DNA of 64,000 nucleotides from Patiria miniata (GCF_015706575.1 NW_024037056.1:11917176-11981175), one strand, 5' to 3'. Shown: positions 1-10,990, counted from the first letter of the stretch. The notes: generated by a model from the sequence alone, not told the origin. Numbers and translations: made by a program.

Positions 1-138
1 TGAGAACAATTCAAACTCAAAACGCAGATTTTCAACTCAAATCTAAAATGGTTGTATTTTGGCACAATCAAATTGTTCCTCCGTAATTGAACTAAATTTT
101 GGGGTCAATGACCAATAGCGTTTTGAAAAGAACTTCTT

Positions 139-181
139 CACATGTACATGTAGTACATGTACATGTACATGTACATGTGCT
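139..181. repeat. Self-complementary TACATG hexamer run
   Basis: Nearly uninterrupted TACATG units. The same palindromic hexamer recurs through the window, for example near 6060, 22730, 27720, 28020, 28100, 29870, 36465, 38160, 42360, 43825, 51720 and 55145. Confidence 0.85.
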
Positions 182-749
182 GGTACTTATAAAAGCATTA
201 GCCTGGCGCCCGATTGATGTGTGTGTAACTTAAGTGCATGTTGTTGCCAAGGGCATTGACTTCCAAAAATGCAGTTGGCAAATACATGTGGATTACTTAA
301 TGGGCGACATGGAGAGAGTCCGTTCATGGACCAAAAGGGTCCGGCACCAGACTGTAGGCTGCTTGAACTCAAAATGAACTCAAAATGACAGGATTTTGAA
401 GGATGGTGTTTTTTTGTTATTTTAACAGGAATGGATGCTTGGGAGATCTGAAAGTGGTTTGGATGGGATGAAGATTTTTGTCTGAGAGTTTTGTTTTGAT
501 AAAGGGGAAAGTGGTTAGGACACTGACTTGCAAAATATCTCTGTTTTGCTACATTTATTGGGAGGATCAAGTGCTGTATGTTTTTGGTTTATTTGCCTTT
601 CCTGCAGGCCAGAATCCATTTTTTACTGAGCACTTGGCACAAATTGAAGCACATTTGCTGAGACAAACGGTTACCGGCCGAAATTTCATGCAGTGTCATT
701 GACCGTGACTGGTTCGCAACTTGTTTCTTCTGGAAAAAAAAAAAATGCT

Positions 750-1270
750 CAACACTTTCTGCTTAGCAGGAATTATTGCTTAACAAAATTTTGTGTAAGC
801 AAAACTTCTGCTCGGGGAACCAGTCGTCAAAAGCATTAAACTTTGCAGGACATTTTGGCCGGTAACCTGTTTTTGCTCAGCAGATATTTCCAGTGCTTTG
901 CAGATTTCTGTGCTTAGCAATAATCAGCTGGAAACCAGTCACAAGCAATGTTCATTGTGTGACATTTTGGCTGGTAACCTGTTTTTGCTAAGTAAATATT
1001 TTCCGTGTTCAGCAAATTTCTGTGCTTAGCAAGAAACAGCTGGGAACCAGTCACAAGCAATGTACATTGTTTGACATTTTGGCTGGTAGCCTGTTTTTGC
1101 TGAGAACATATTTTCTGTGCTTAGCAGATTTGATTTCTGTGCTGCAGTTTGTCAAGTGCAGAAAATTGCTAAGCATGGGAAATATCTGCTTAGCAGAAAC
1201 AGGTTACCAGCCACAATGCCATGCCTTGGGTATTGAATGTGACTGGTTCCCTGCCGATTTGTGCTTAGCT
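750..1270. repeat. 112-bp tandem repeat of a 'gcttagca' element
   Basis: The phrase GACATTTTGGCTGGTAACCT starts at about 849, 961 and 1073, giving a 112-bp unit present about 3.5 times. Units contain TGCTTAGCA boxes in both orientations and GGAACCAGTCACAAGC. A related solo piece lies at 62795-62935 inside the RagC gene, so this is a dispersed family that has become tandem here. Confidence 0.8.
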
Positions 1271-2254
1271 TGTTAACTTCGTAAGCAATGTTTTCAGCTT
1301 GGCAACTCCACAGATGTCTCTCTTATCTTGACACTTGACAGTAATTTCACCCTGAGTACATGTAATGTGTCCAACCTCAACAGCTTGTTGGTGTCCCTGT
1401 GACCTCTATTGTCAGGAAACAGACCCTAACCTTTTTGTGGTGAAGGGCACTTGACTATTTTGACACTTCCTTCCCTGAGAGTCACTTTAAAGGAACAAAC
1501 GTGTCTTTGTTTTTTAAAGATAACGCAGGATTTGGGGGTTTCCTTTGAGCTAAAGGTTAAATGTGTTTACTAGGAATCCAATCCTGGCTATCATTTCAAG
1601 CTAATGGTTTTTGGTAATCTAATTACAAAATTTCAAAGAATTTCTTGTGAAATATTCTATTGTTTAAAAGATGATTTGATTTTCTCTTGGAAAACATGTT
1701 CTGAAATCATCAAATTTGGTTTACTTCCAAAGAAAATAATTATTGTGAGTGTTTGTTTAATGCTTAAAAAAGAACACAAAATCTGCCAGATTTCTAAAAA
1801 TGTTTCAAATTCAAAATTCAAAATAATTTTTGAGATCGTAAAATGATACCAGAATTTTCTAGAGAACATTTGTCAATTTCACTAACCTATTCAAAATATG
1901 TACACACACTTTAATGTACATTTAAACTGTCCCCTAACTAATTATTACAAACAAAGAAATTATTTCAATAATTTCATCAATATCATTTAATTATCATTCT
2001 TTCCAGTAAAAATCTCTTTAATCTAAATATATGACTTTTGTAGTGTGTGGAGCTGTCCCTGCACTTTTCCTGTTTATATTTCACCAGCTTAATGAAAACA
2101 AAGAACAAGGAAAACGTTTTTCCTTTTTCTGCAGCGAAATTCGGAAACAGCAACCACATCAAAGAGCGATTAACATTATCAGGAGATTCAGTCCTATTGC
2201 ATTGGAAACCGATGTTCAATTTAAATTTATGGTCTCTTTTTTCCCCCTCTACAG

Positions 2255-3261
2255 ATCTGTCAATTGAGCTGCAAGCCTAGCAGTTTAGTTGTTAGTCAAG
2301 ACAGCCCAACGTCCTGCTAGACGCTCGGTACGTGACTCGTCACCCAAGTCGCACATCAGGACCTGTCAGGAATTCTAAACGATCCAGCCAAACCAGGACG
2401 ATTGATTTCCCCGAGTCCCCAAGAATTTCAGCGACTGGGTTTCCCGCATTCCAGCTCCGGATAGACAACATATTTCTTCAGTTCAGATCTTAAGAATTGC
2501 CCACCCCATTCCCTACAAGTTTGACGCACTTTCATTTTTAGCGAGTCCCAATCAGTCATCTTGGACGTAAACAGAAATTTCAAATTATGCTGGCTTGGGC
2601 CGAAAGCCAGACAATATCCTTGTATACATGGCAGCAGTCATTGGGAAAATTGAGCCTTTTTGTTGACAGATACCCGCTAGCACCCCCACGGCTCTTTGAG
2701 AAAATGTCTGCAAGACAGAGATAAATTTCTCTAGCAGCGCCTGACTTGTGTAATTTGTCATGTGAAAGATCTGGCATCATCTGCATTCTGTAGAAATTCA
2801 GGATAATTTTTTTTTTGTCGGCGTATCAGATGCATTTCGGAGAAGTGAAATGAACAGCGCTGGATGATTATGACAAGGGGAGATTATTTGTGAGCTCAGA
2901 AATCCTCTGTTGACCAAAAGTCGGATTTCCTGACTGAGAATGAGGCATGGGTTTTTGTTGAGTGCTTTTTGAGAGGGGTCAACCATGGCAACATGAAACG
3001 GTCTGAAGAACTGCGGAGCAAAATGATGATGAGCATGGTTGATCTGTGGAATTGACACAAAAAAATATTAAAATTCTCTCAGTGTGTCTCAAACTGGACA
3101 AGAGCTTTGCTAGAATATATGAATGAAATTTAAGCAGTCCAAAATGAAAACGGGCGAAGAAAGTCGACATTTTTTACCGTCACGGTCGGCAGCGATTGTA
3201 GGATTTTATTTGCGCGCAAGATGACCGGAGCGTGTTGTGGCACGCGATGCGGTAACCAGTG
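2255..3261 (+). promoter_or_regulatory. EXTL3: Probable 5' leader exon of EXTL3
   Basis: A strong acceptor (TTTTTTCCCCCTCTACAG) ends at 2254. The 1,007 nt that follow run to the ATG at 3262 without an evident donor, so this may be the untranslated 5' part of the first coding exon. It holds several upstream ATGs. Two lie near the start: ATG CGG TAA at 3247-3255, and a 13-codon ORF from 3221 whose TGA overlaps the main ATG by one base. The leader assignment is inference from splice signals alone. Confidence 0.35.
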
Positions 3262-5394
3262 ATGGATTACCAGCACAGGAAGGGGTACAACGGGGGCGCG
3301 GCGCAACCTGCGAGGGCGACATTCCTGCGCTGGCTGCAGCGCAACGGCATCCTGATGCAGCTGATCATGTTACTGATCGTCGTGATGGTCTTCATCCCGC
3401 TGGTCACGCACTACTACCTCAGCAACGCCGAGCTGCCGGCGACGTCCCGTCGGAGCCAACCCCAGCAACTCTCCTTGGAGAACCTCCAAGCGATGAAGCC
3501 CCAGGAGCTCAAAGCGCGCCTGGAAGAGCTCTACCGCATCCGAAGCTCGGTCCAGCAGGAACTCCTGGGTCTGGAAGCCCGGCGCAAGGACATGCAGAAC
3601 CAGATAGACGAGTATAGCGCCCTCATTGCCCAGAGGCAGAGGGAGAACAAGGAATCGCAAAGCACCCTCGACAAGGTCAACTTCGAGATTGTTCAGAAGC
3701 GCAAAAGTTACGAGGAAGTCATACAGCGTTCTATGCTCCATATTGGAGCCCCGAAACAAATCCTACCCCAGTTGGACGACAATGTTGACGTGGAACCACC
3801 GCAAGCGAGCGCGCAGTGTCGGCAGCACAATTGCTTCGATTACTCGCGCTGCTCACTCACGTCGCATTTCCCGGTCTACATTTATGCTAGTGAGGACGTC
3901 ACGCTTTCGAAACAACCGCTGGACGCGTTTGTTCGGACTAGCGTTGCCAACGTCATGACGACCAACCCCCACGTCACGTTCGATCCCAACATCGCCTGCG
4001 TGTACCTGGTCCTGATCGGAGACACCGCAGACCACTGGCAGAGCGCGTCCAGCCTGGAGTTGGAGACTAGCCTCCGGAAGCTTCCATTGTGGAAGGGGGA
4101 CGGCCGGAACCACGTTTTGCTAAACCTTGCCAGAAATGTGTCTGCGACAAACGTACTGTACGGCATGAACACCGACCGCGCCATTTTAGTGCAGTCCAAC
4201 TTTGACGCGGCGCAATTCAGACCCGGGTTTGACATCGTCGCGCCGATGCTTCTAGGAAAAGAAGCGTCATTTGACTGGAAAGAAACACCCCCTCTCGTCC
4301 CAGCCAAACGAAAATACCTTCTGTCTTTCCAGGGGATATTATCCCCCTACGCCAGTAAACAGTCCAACCACGGACACGCGAACGTCGAGAACGTCATGAT
4401 GAGTCGACGCTTAAAAGACTCCAACAGAACTCAAGTCAACTCTGTGAGCGACTTCATACAAGAAGAACTCCACAAACTCAAATCCCTTCAGGTAGATAAT
4501 TTTTATATCGAGTTCAAATGCCCGCCGCTTAACGCCGACCCGGCCAGCGTCGACCTATCAGAGTGGTGGATATGTAGGACAAAAGATAGATTAGCGATTT
4601 TAAAGCAGTCAACGTATGCATTAATTATAGGCCCCGACGAACACATAGTGTCGTCAACAATGCTACAGATGCGACTTTACGAAGCGTTAAAGCATGGAGC
4701 GATTCCGGTAATCCTAGGGGAACACGTGGAGCTTCCGTTCGGCGAGTTCATCCAATGGCGGAAAGCCGCAATCATATTGCCAAAAGCGCGAGCGTCGGAG
4801 TTATATTTCTACTTAAAAACCATCCAAGACAATGATATTGTAAAACTTCGCGGGCAGGGCTGGTTCGTCTGGACAACATACCTGAGCTCGGCCAAGGCTG
4901 TCTTAGACACCATCTTGGCGACCCTAAGAACGAGGCTGAACATCCCCGCCAGCATCATGCCGGCCGAGCAGTCCGTCAACCTCTTCCCCGGGGGCGCCCC
5001 GCTTAAACAAAAACGGGCGCAGGGCATGATGCCCGAGTCGGACGATTTTTTCCCGCCGCCCGAAATCCCCTTCCCTTCACCGAAATTCCTGCGGAATTTC
5101 ACCTACAGCACCATCGACCGCGACGTCAACTGGAACACGGCGCCTGGGCCCTTCAAGCTTTTTCCCAACACGCCCTTCGACCCCGTACTCCCTTCCGATG
5201 CCAAGTTTATCGGATCAGGGCTCGGTTTCAGACCGATAGGCAAAGGTTCGGGGGGTACAGGGAAGGAATTTCAGGAGGCGCTCGGCGGCAACATTCCCGG
5301 GGAGCAGTTTACCATCATCATCCTGACGTACGAGAGAGACGCTTTGTTGATGACATCACTGGAAAGGCTCATGGGATTACCGTACTTGAATAAG
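3262..5394 (+). other. EXTL3: EXTL3 coding exon 1 (giant exon, residues 1-711)
   Basis: This exon encodes three quarters of the protein: anchor, coiled coil, exostosin region and the start of GT64 ([14 protein letters not shown]). It ends in phase 0 after AAG, with donor GTAGAA. Its reading frame runs on for only three codons into the intron before a stop. A single giant first coding exon ending at '...LPYLNK' is also the vertebrate EXTL3 arrangement, so this boundary looks ancient. Confidence 0.95.
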
Positions 5395-8300
5395 GTAGAA
5401 TGAACGATGAAGCACTAAAAAACTATGTCATACAATTGTCAAGATTTGTCAAATTGAACAAAATTCTTTGTGTTTGGCAGGACCTGACTATTCATGAATT
5501 TGACACGAAAAGGAAATTTTGACAGCTTAGAAAGAAAGAATTGCTGCTTTGTAAAATTTCATTTTTGTGTGGACTTGTGCATACATCTTCATTGTCACAT
5601 AAGCCATTTTATGAGACTTATTTTCTTGATTCTATCTTTTTAAACCTATGTAAACAGTCTCAGACAGTAAAAATTGCCATCCACTTCCCCTGCAATACTT
5701 TTAACACAGGCTTGTCACCAGCAGTCAGATCATATGTCAAGCAAACACTGTGACTAGTCAAACTCAGTCAACAGATCATGAACAGACAAATCAGGCAAGT
5801 TGTGGGCACAGCTGGCTTATCAATCTCCCGCAGTCAAAGCAAAGCTGGATCAAGTTACATAAACAGTCACGGCCTGTCCATCCTGCTAGTATGTAGTCTG
5901 GGAATTATTAACTGTTAAAAACAGTTACTTGATTGATTTAGACTGAAAGGACAACTTGACAGAGAGTGTATGTTTGCATAGGAGGGTTAATGAAAAACTC
6001 CGGGTTCATTTCAAGACGGCATTGAAATGAAGCTTGAAAAATAGTAACTTTTTGATTTCATGTACATGTACATGTATGTATTTCTTACAGGTTATAGTGG
6101 TATGGAACTCTCCCAAGCCGGCCGCAGCTGACATCATTTGGCCCGAAATTCACGTCCCAATAAAGGTAGGAAGGAGGCTTGAAAATTGGTTAATTGGTCT
6201 CTTGAAGCTGGTTTAAACCTGTGACAAAGGCTTTCCTTTGTTATGGGACGTGCGGTTTGACTTGTGATTGTCTTGTGATTGATTGTGATTGTCTTGTGAT
6301 TGACTTGTAATTGGCCGATGATTGACTTGTAATTGGCCGGTGATTGACTTGTGATTGGCCGGTGATTGACATGTGATGTACTTATGAATGACCTGTTATC
6401 GACTTGAGATGTACTTGTGATTGACTTGTGATTGACTTCTGATCGACTTCTGATGGACTTGTGATCGACTTGTGATGCACGTGTGATGTACCTGTGATAG
6501 ACTTGTGATTGACTTGTGATTGACTAGTGATTGACTTGTGAATAACATGTGATTGACTTGTGATGGACAAGTTATGATTGACTTGTGATATTTTTGTGAT
6601 CGACTTTTGACTGACGTGCGATCGACTTCCGATCTGTGATTCGCCTATTACTGACTTAGATTGACTTGAGATCAAGTTACGACCGGTTTGTGATTCACTT
6701 GTGACTGGCTTGTGAATGACTTGGGATTGGCTTGTAATTGACTTGGGATTTATCCTGTTCATGTTAACATTTCCAGGTTGTACGGACCAAGAAGAACAGT
6801 CTCAACAATCGGTTTCTTCCTTACGACGAGATCGAGACGGAGGCAATTCTCTCTCTGGACGACGACGCCCATCTCAGACACGATGAGATTCTCTTTGGCT
6901 TCAGGTCAGGTCTTTTAAGCAACAGGCCACCGATTTCAAAACTCATCTACAAATAAATTGTTCTTTAACTTACAAAATCCATAGGGAAGTTTTGCGAGAT
7001 TGAGGAGTGTATTTATAGGATAGTTTAAGTACACAGGACGTGTGATCGGTTTCCTAAAAAATGTTGGCTTTAGGAGAATTTAGGAAGTTCACAGCAAAAG
7101 CTAAAGGGACCTTTCATAAAAGTTTCAGTTTTGTAAAACAAAGAGTGTGCTGTTGCCCGTAAAAAAGTAGTAAAAGTTTCGGTAAAAATTGAGTGTTGAG
7201 AGGCGAGAACTGATTGAAGCGCATACCAGTGTTGTAGTACTCGTACTCGTTACTCGTACTCGAGTACTTTTTTTGGAGTACTCGTACTCGTACTCGTACT
7301 CGAATGTCAAAGTATTCGTACTCGAAATGATGGTACTCGTACTTGGGCAGCAAAGTACTCGTACTCGAATAGCAGTACTCGGGGGAAATGATATAGTACT
7401 CGTACTCGTACTCGTACTCGGAAGTACAAGTACTCGTACTCATATTTGTACTCGGAAGTACAAGTAGTCGTACTCGGAGACCTGTTTTTGTACTCGGAGG
7501 TACAAGCACTCGTACTTGTACTCGTACTCGGCAACCTAAGTACTCGGCAGTACTCGGTACTCGGAAAAAAGTACTCGACTACAACACTGGTGCATACACT
7601 GTAATTCTAAGTATTTTCTCTTTTTTTCTGATCGCAGAGTTTGGCGTGAGAACAGAGACCAGATTGTAGGCTTTCCAGGCCGCTACCACGCCTGGGACGT
7701 CAACCTCAACAACGGCTTCCTGTACAACTCCAACTACTCCTGTGAGCTGTCTATGGTGCTGACTGGTGCAGCGTTCATTCACAAGGTACGATTATGGAAA
7801 ACTGCAGGTTTACAAAATTGTTTCAATCAAATTTAGATATTAAATTCAACAAATGTATGTGTATGCTGGTACCTGCATACTGGATGCGTTTTGGGCATCA
7901 TGCTCTGGTACTGATGCACTTTTTGATCTTCAGGCTGTATTGTTGTGGTAGAATTGTCCTTGGGCAAGACACTTTATCACAATTTGGGCGATTCACAATG
8001 CAGTGCGCCACCAAGAGTTTGCCACGGAGAGTTCATTATTCCCAATGCATTGTGGGAGATGGTTGACAAATTCGCAGCGCGGGACATTTGAAATCGTTTG
8101 TTTTTCCAGTCAGTAGTTTCGTTAGCGTATGACTCGAGTACGTGTCTGCCCTTTCCTTTTCTTTTTATCAATATGGTGGGTTTTTTTAAGGCGGCAGAAC
8201 GCTATGCCCCAATCTATAACAAATTAGCTCAAGTTGTCTACTGACACTCATTCAAATGGGCCATGTTTTGTCGACCGTAAACTTAAAAAGTGGACTCTCC

Positions 8301-9814
8301 ATGGCAAACTCTTGGTGGCGCACTGCATTGTGAATCGCCCGACTTGCATCCAGATCTAGAAGAACACTTAAAATGGATAGGACAGAGATAAAATGCAGTT
8401 CATGCCAAAATAGCAGCACCGTGTGTAACACTGAATGCAGCTAATAAATACCGTATGGTCCTAGAAATCTTTGGTGGTCACAATAATAATATCAAGTGAA
8501 ATATGAAGGGAAACAGCAATATCAAACTAAATGGATGTATTTTTTTAAAGGAAGGGAGATTGGATGCTAGTCACAAGCCGTTAACAAATCCCATGTTCCT
8601 CTACTAGGTTTTATGATTAACTAGTAGTAAAGAGAAGTAAAGTCTGTTATGAGCCAATATGCCCCATCAGGCCAGCGTTTATCTCCGGTTTCCTTGGCAT
8701 GAAACTGAAAGTAGTTTTATTCCCCCGGATGGGATGCCAGTCCATCGCAGGTTACTCCCCAGCTAATGTCAGTACTCATTTGCACTCCTGGGTGGAGAGA
8801 GACCAGTGGGGGTGAAGTGGCTTGCCCAAGGACACAACATATGACCAGCAGTTGGAATAGAATCCCTGACCCTCTGATCATGAGTCACAAACAAGTAGTC
8901 TGAGATTATCTCTGTTTTTTTTTTTTTTTCATTTTTGTCTTGCAGTATTATGCCTACCTCTACAGTTACGTCATGCCACAGGTCATCCGAGACAAAGTTG
9001 ATGAATACATGAACTGCGAGGACATCGCCATGAACTTCCTGGTGTCCCACATCACCAGGAAACCACCCGTTAAGGTATGTGGAGATCGGCTGGGTCGTAC
9101 GCAGGGAACCGGGCAAGTGGATGCTCAACTTTGATTGGTCGAATTGAGAACAACAGCCAAAGCATTGGTTCACACGTTTTGAATAGCAACTCAGTCCCTG
9201 CAGTATTTTTACCAAAAAGCACAAAATCCTGAATGTTTTGGTGATAAAAAGTCAAATTTCAAATTTAACAAAATTAAGGGAAAAACATGTTTGGCTACTT
9301 TTGCAGCTTTTCTGCACACTAGAAAGAGGAGTCATCACAAGCTTTTGTTGATAATTTTAATTTATTTAAAAAAAATTGATAATTTTCCCATATTTTCTGG
9401 CTTTGTGAAGCCAGGAAACTCGGATTACAAAGCATTGAATTTGAGAAACAGTCAAATGGAATTATTTCAGTAACAAAAGGTGAATGAGTCACCATGGCAA
9501 CACATCTTTGACAGGAAATAGCGCCCCCCCCCCCCCCCCCCAAGCAAAAAAAAAGTCAGTCCAATTTTTGAATTTATATTTATTTTCTGTTCAAAAAAAT
9601 TCAGGTGACCTCCCGTTGGACCTTCCGTTGCCCCTCCTGCCCCGAAGCGCTATCGCAGGACGACTCGCACTTCAAGGAACGCCACCGGTGCATTCAGTTC
9701 TTCAACCAGGTTTACGGGTACATACCCCTGCTCTATACGCAGTTCCGCGTGGACTCGGTGCTTTTCAAGACGCGGGTTCCCCACGATAAACAAAAGTGCT
9801 TCAAATTCGTCTAG
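3262..9814 (+). CDS. EXTL3: EXTL3-like glycosyltransferase (exostosin-like 3), complete, six coding exons
   Basis: Coding exons are 3262-5394, 6091-6165, 6777-6904, 7638-7785, 8946-9074 and 9605-9814 (stop TAG). All introns are GT-AG with matching phases, and the product is 940 aa (human EXTL3 is 919). Seen: a short basic N-terminal tail, a membrane anchor at about residues 29-53, a coiled coil at about 70-165, a [12 protein letters not shown] cysteine segment near 186, an exostosin (GT47-like) region, and a C-terminal GT64 domain with the metal-binding D764-D766 (DDDAH). The C terminus DKQKCFKFV is near-identical to vertebrate EXTL3. Known for the family: a type II ER/Golgi membrane protein that adds the first alpha-GlcNAc to the tetrasaccharide linker, committing it to heparan sulfate. 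The start is the ATG at 3262 (-3 G, +4 G); the GTG codon just before it is not a start. Orthology rests on full-length colinearity; alternatives EXT1, EXT2 and EXTL2 lack this N-terminal coiled coil. Confidence 0.96.
5395..6090 (+). other. EXTL3 intron 1
   Basis: Noncoding. About half of it is a TTAA-bounded transposon copy (5640-5990); the rest is AT-rich with a short TACATG run just before the acceptor. Confidence 0.85.
5640..5990 (-). mobile_element. piggyBac-like MITE, copy 1
   Basis: A 351-bp segment bounded by TTAA at 5640-5643 and 5987-5990. The right end reads GCATAGGAGGGTTAA, so the element starts TTAACCCTCCTATGC on the other strand. The body matches copy 2 (14231-14572) in inverse orientation (ACTGTGACTAGTCAAACT, TTAACACAGGCTTGTCACC) and copy 3 (27760-28012). 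A TTAA target site plus CCCT ends is the piggyBac superfamily rule. No transposase ORF. Confidence 0.65.
6091..6165 (+). other. EXTL3: EXTL3 coding exon 2 (residues 712-736)
   Basis: The 75-nt exon sits between TTTCTTACAG and GTAGGA, phase 0 to phase 0. It encodes [20 protein letters not shown] and the following five residues, the first strand of the GT64 fold after the nucleotide-sugar loop. Confidence 0.94.
6256..6755. repeat. 11-bp minisatellite in EXTL3 intron 2
   Basis: Degenerate tandem copies of GACTTGTGATT fill most of the intron between exons 2 and 3 and stop about 22 nt before the acceptor. The long reading frame across it on the minus strand is a by-product of the repeat. Confidence 0.9.
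6777..6904 (+). other. EXTL3: EXTL3 coding exon 3 with DDD motif (residues 737-778)
   Basis: The exon begins after TTTCCAG and ends AG|GTCAGG in phase 2. It encodes [20 protein letters not shown] followed by [11 protein letters not shown]. The aspartate cluster is the GT64 metal/UDP-sugar site, and all key residues are present. Confidence 0.94.
7227..7589. mobile_element. hAT-type MITE whose interior is a TACTCG hexamer array
   Basis: The left end is CAGTGTTGTAGT at 7227-7238 and the right end ACTACAACACTG at 7578-7589, perfect inverted repeats. Flanks are GCGCATAC (7219-7226) and GTGCATAC (7590-7597), an 8-bp duplication with one C/T difference at a CpG. CAGTG ends with an 8-bp target duplication are the hAT superfamily rule. 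Everything between is imperfect TACTCG repeat. No transposase. It lies in EXTL3 intron 3, 48 nt before exon 4. Confidence 0.75.
7638..7785 (+). other. EXTL3: EXTL3 coding exon 4 (residues 779-828)
   Basis: The exon begins after GATCGCAG and ends CACAAG|GTACGA in phase 0. It encodes [12 protein letters not shown] and [17 protein letters not shown], both highly conserved in EXT family GT64 domains. The acceptor lies only 48 nt after a hexamer-array transposon (7227-7589). Confidence 0.94.
7986..8340. mobile_element. MITE with about 47-bp terminal inverted repeats
   Basis: The left end begins GGGCGATTCACAATGCAGTG and the right end is its reverse complement (8294-8340). The arms run about 47 nt with about one mismatch in the outer 45. 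It has split a SINE: CTTGGGCAAGACACTTTATC lies just left of it. Half of another copy is visible near 11348-11378. The superfamily is not clear because no target duplication is obvious. Confidence 0.75.
8690..8890 (-). mobile_element. tRNA-derived SINE fragment, minus orientation
   Basis: It contains CTCCTGGGTGGAGAGAG and GGCTTGCCCAAGGACACAAC, the reverse complement of the shared box of the SINE family seen complete at 20226-20640. Confidence 0.55.
8946..9074 (+). other. EXTL3: EXTL3 coding exon 5 (residues 829-871)
   Basis: The exon lies between GTCTTGCAG and GTATGT, phase 0 to 0, 43 codons. It encodes [14 protein letters not shown] and [19 protein letters not shown], the signature of the GT64 acceptor side. 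Confidence 0.94.
9605..9814 (+). other. EXTL3: EXTL3 coding exon 6, C terminus and stop (residues 872-940)
   Basis: The exon begins after AAATTCAG. It encodes the cysteine-bearing [20 protein letters not shown] segment and [19 protein letters not shown], then KCFKFV and TAG. The preceding intron contains a run of C bases (about 9523-9540) some 65 nt before the acceptor, which may act as part of the pyrimidine tract. Confidence 0.95.
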
Positions 9815-10548
9815 CGACCTCTGCTTTCTCAACCAGTTCGCGCCGGAGGCCGTGATGACGCGCACTGGCTGTTTTTGTGCACAGGCACGGCTGACGGATC
9901 ACGACGTCAAGATTGCCTCGACTCGGCTCCGGGTGACGTCTAAAAACGCTAATGCCTCATGCCTTTTGTACGCGCACACACAGTCCGTGTTGTCTGTTGA
10001 GGCGGACCGTGTTTTGGCCGTTGTACACCGCCAATTGTTGTACAATTTACGCTCCAGTGCACGCCCTGGAGTATTGAAACGTGAGGTTTCGGCAAGAAAT
10101 ATTGTACAAATTTACTGTTGAAATGACTCTTGCGAATCAGTATTTTTGGTGCTTGGCTGTATATCAGAAGTTGGCTGGAAAATTTTGCCTCTTGAAAATT
10201 TGGAAATTTTCGGCAAAACTAAACCCGGCGCGAAGTGGTTAAAAAAGCATATGTAGTGAGTTCGTACAGAACACAAAAGTAATTTATTTTGTTTTTTTCC
10301 TCACTTATTAAAGAACATTAAGTGTGCATTGTAAATACAGTGAAAGTACGAAATTCCTATTTTTGTTGTTGTTCGCATCATTTTTTAGCAAATTTACTTT
10401 ATTTTTAAAATTGCCAGATTCTTTCGTTAACCCTCTCCAACTGAATCTTTACTGCTACTTCAACGTTATTTTGGCTAATTGCTCATACATTAATTTGGCC
10501 TGGACACTGTCTGACAAATGAGGGCGCTGTTTGAGTCAAACAGGACTA

Positions 10549-10990
10549 GGGCTGTCCAATTTTGATTAATTTAGTATTCGATTACTCAAACTGCGTTTGG
10601 CCGAATATTCAGATATTCAAAACTGCCAGCTGCAAATGCTTGCTGCGCCAGTAAAAAGTTGCACGAACAGTGTGCCAGTTACAATTTGATTTTGGCGATT
10701 CGTATAGAGCGCTGGATTGTATTGCAGTAAGTATTTTTCTAACTGTAAAAGGGATTTAACCTGCTAAAAGGATGTAAACAATGAACTGCCGTCAACAAAA
10801 AAGTTATAGTCGACAAAAAAAGTGGCGCCTGACAATAAAGCACCACAACTTTACGATAACATAGCATTACAGTCATGTGTGTATGTGGGTATCTATTTTG
10901 TTTTGGAATATTGAAACCGGAAGAAAGCTATTTGAATTATTCGGTAGTAAATCAAATATTCGACTACTGGTATATTTAGGACATCCCTAA
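10549..10990. mobile_element. Putative short-TIR element with ATTCGA-rich ends
   Basis: The left end is TAGGGCTGTCC followed by TTAGTATTCGATTAC; the right end is the approximate reverse complement (ATCAAATATTCGACTAC then GGACATCCCTA). Ends of this style occur in hAT-like nonautonomous elements, but no clean 8-bp duplication was found. A partial relative lies near 43200-43290. Confidence 0.45.

Larger units (their letters stand above)
1..2254. other. Upstream flank of EXTL3, no gene recognised
   Basis: No coding exon could be supported. The stretch starts with AT-rich DNA and a TACATG hexamer run (about 139-180), then a 112-bp tandem repeat (750-1270), then plain AT-rich sequence. The short reading frames show no domain, splice support or family resemblance. 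Confidence 0.6.
7786..8945 (+). other. EXTL3 intron 4
   Basis: Noncoding. It holds a SINE fragment (about 7950-7985) interrupted by a long-TIR MITE (7986-8340), and a second SINE fragment in the opposite orientation (about 8690-8890). Confidence 0.8.

Noticed and set aside
3237..3958. Long overlapping frames inside EXTL3 exon 1 on both strands
   Set aside because: Shadows caused by the GC-rich codon use of the real exon; no similarity and no splice signals.
6382..6762. 126-codon minus frame in EXTL3 intron 2
   Set aside because: Product of the 11-bp minisatellite; the protein is only repeats of one degenerate motif.
7114..7534. Several Tyr/Glu/Val or Ser/Thr-rich frames on both strands
   Set aside because: Translations of the TACTCG array inside the hAT-like element.
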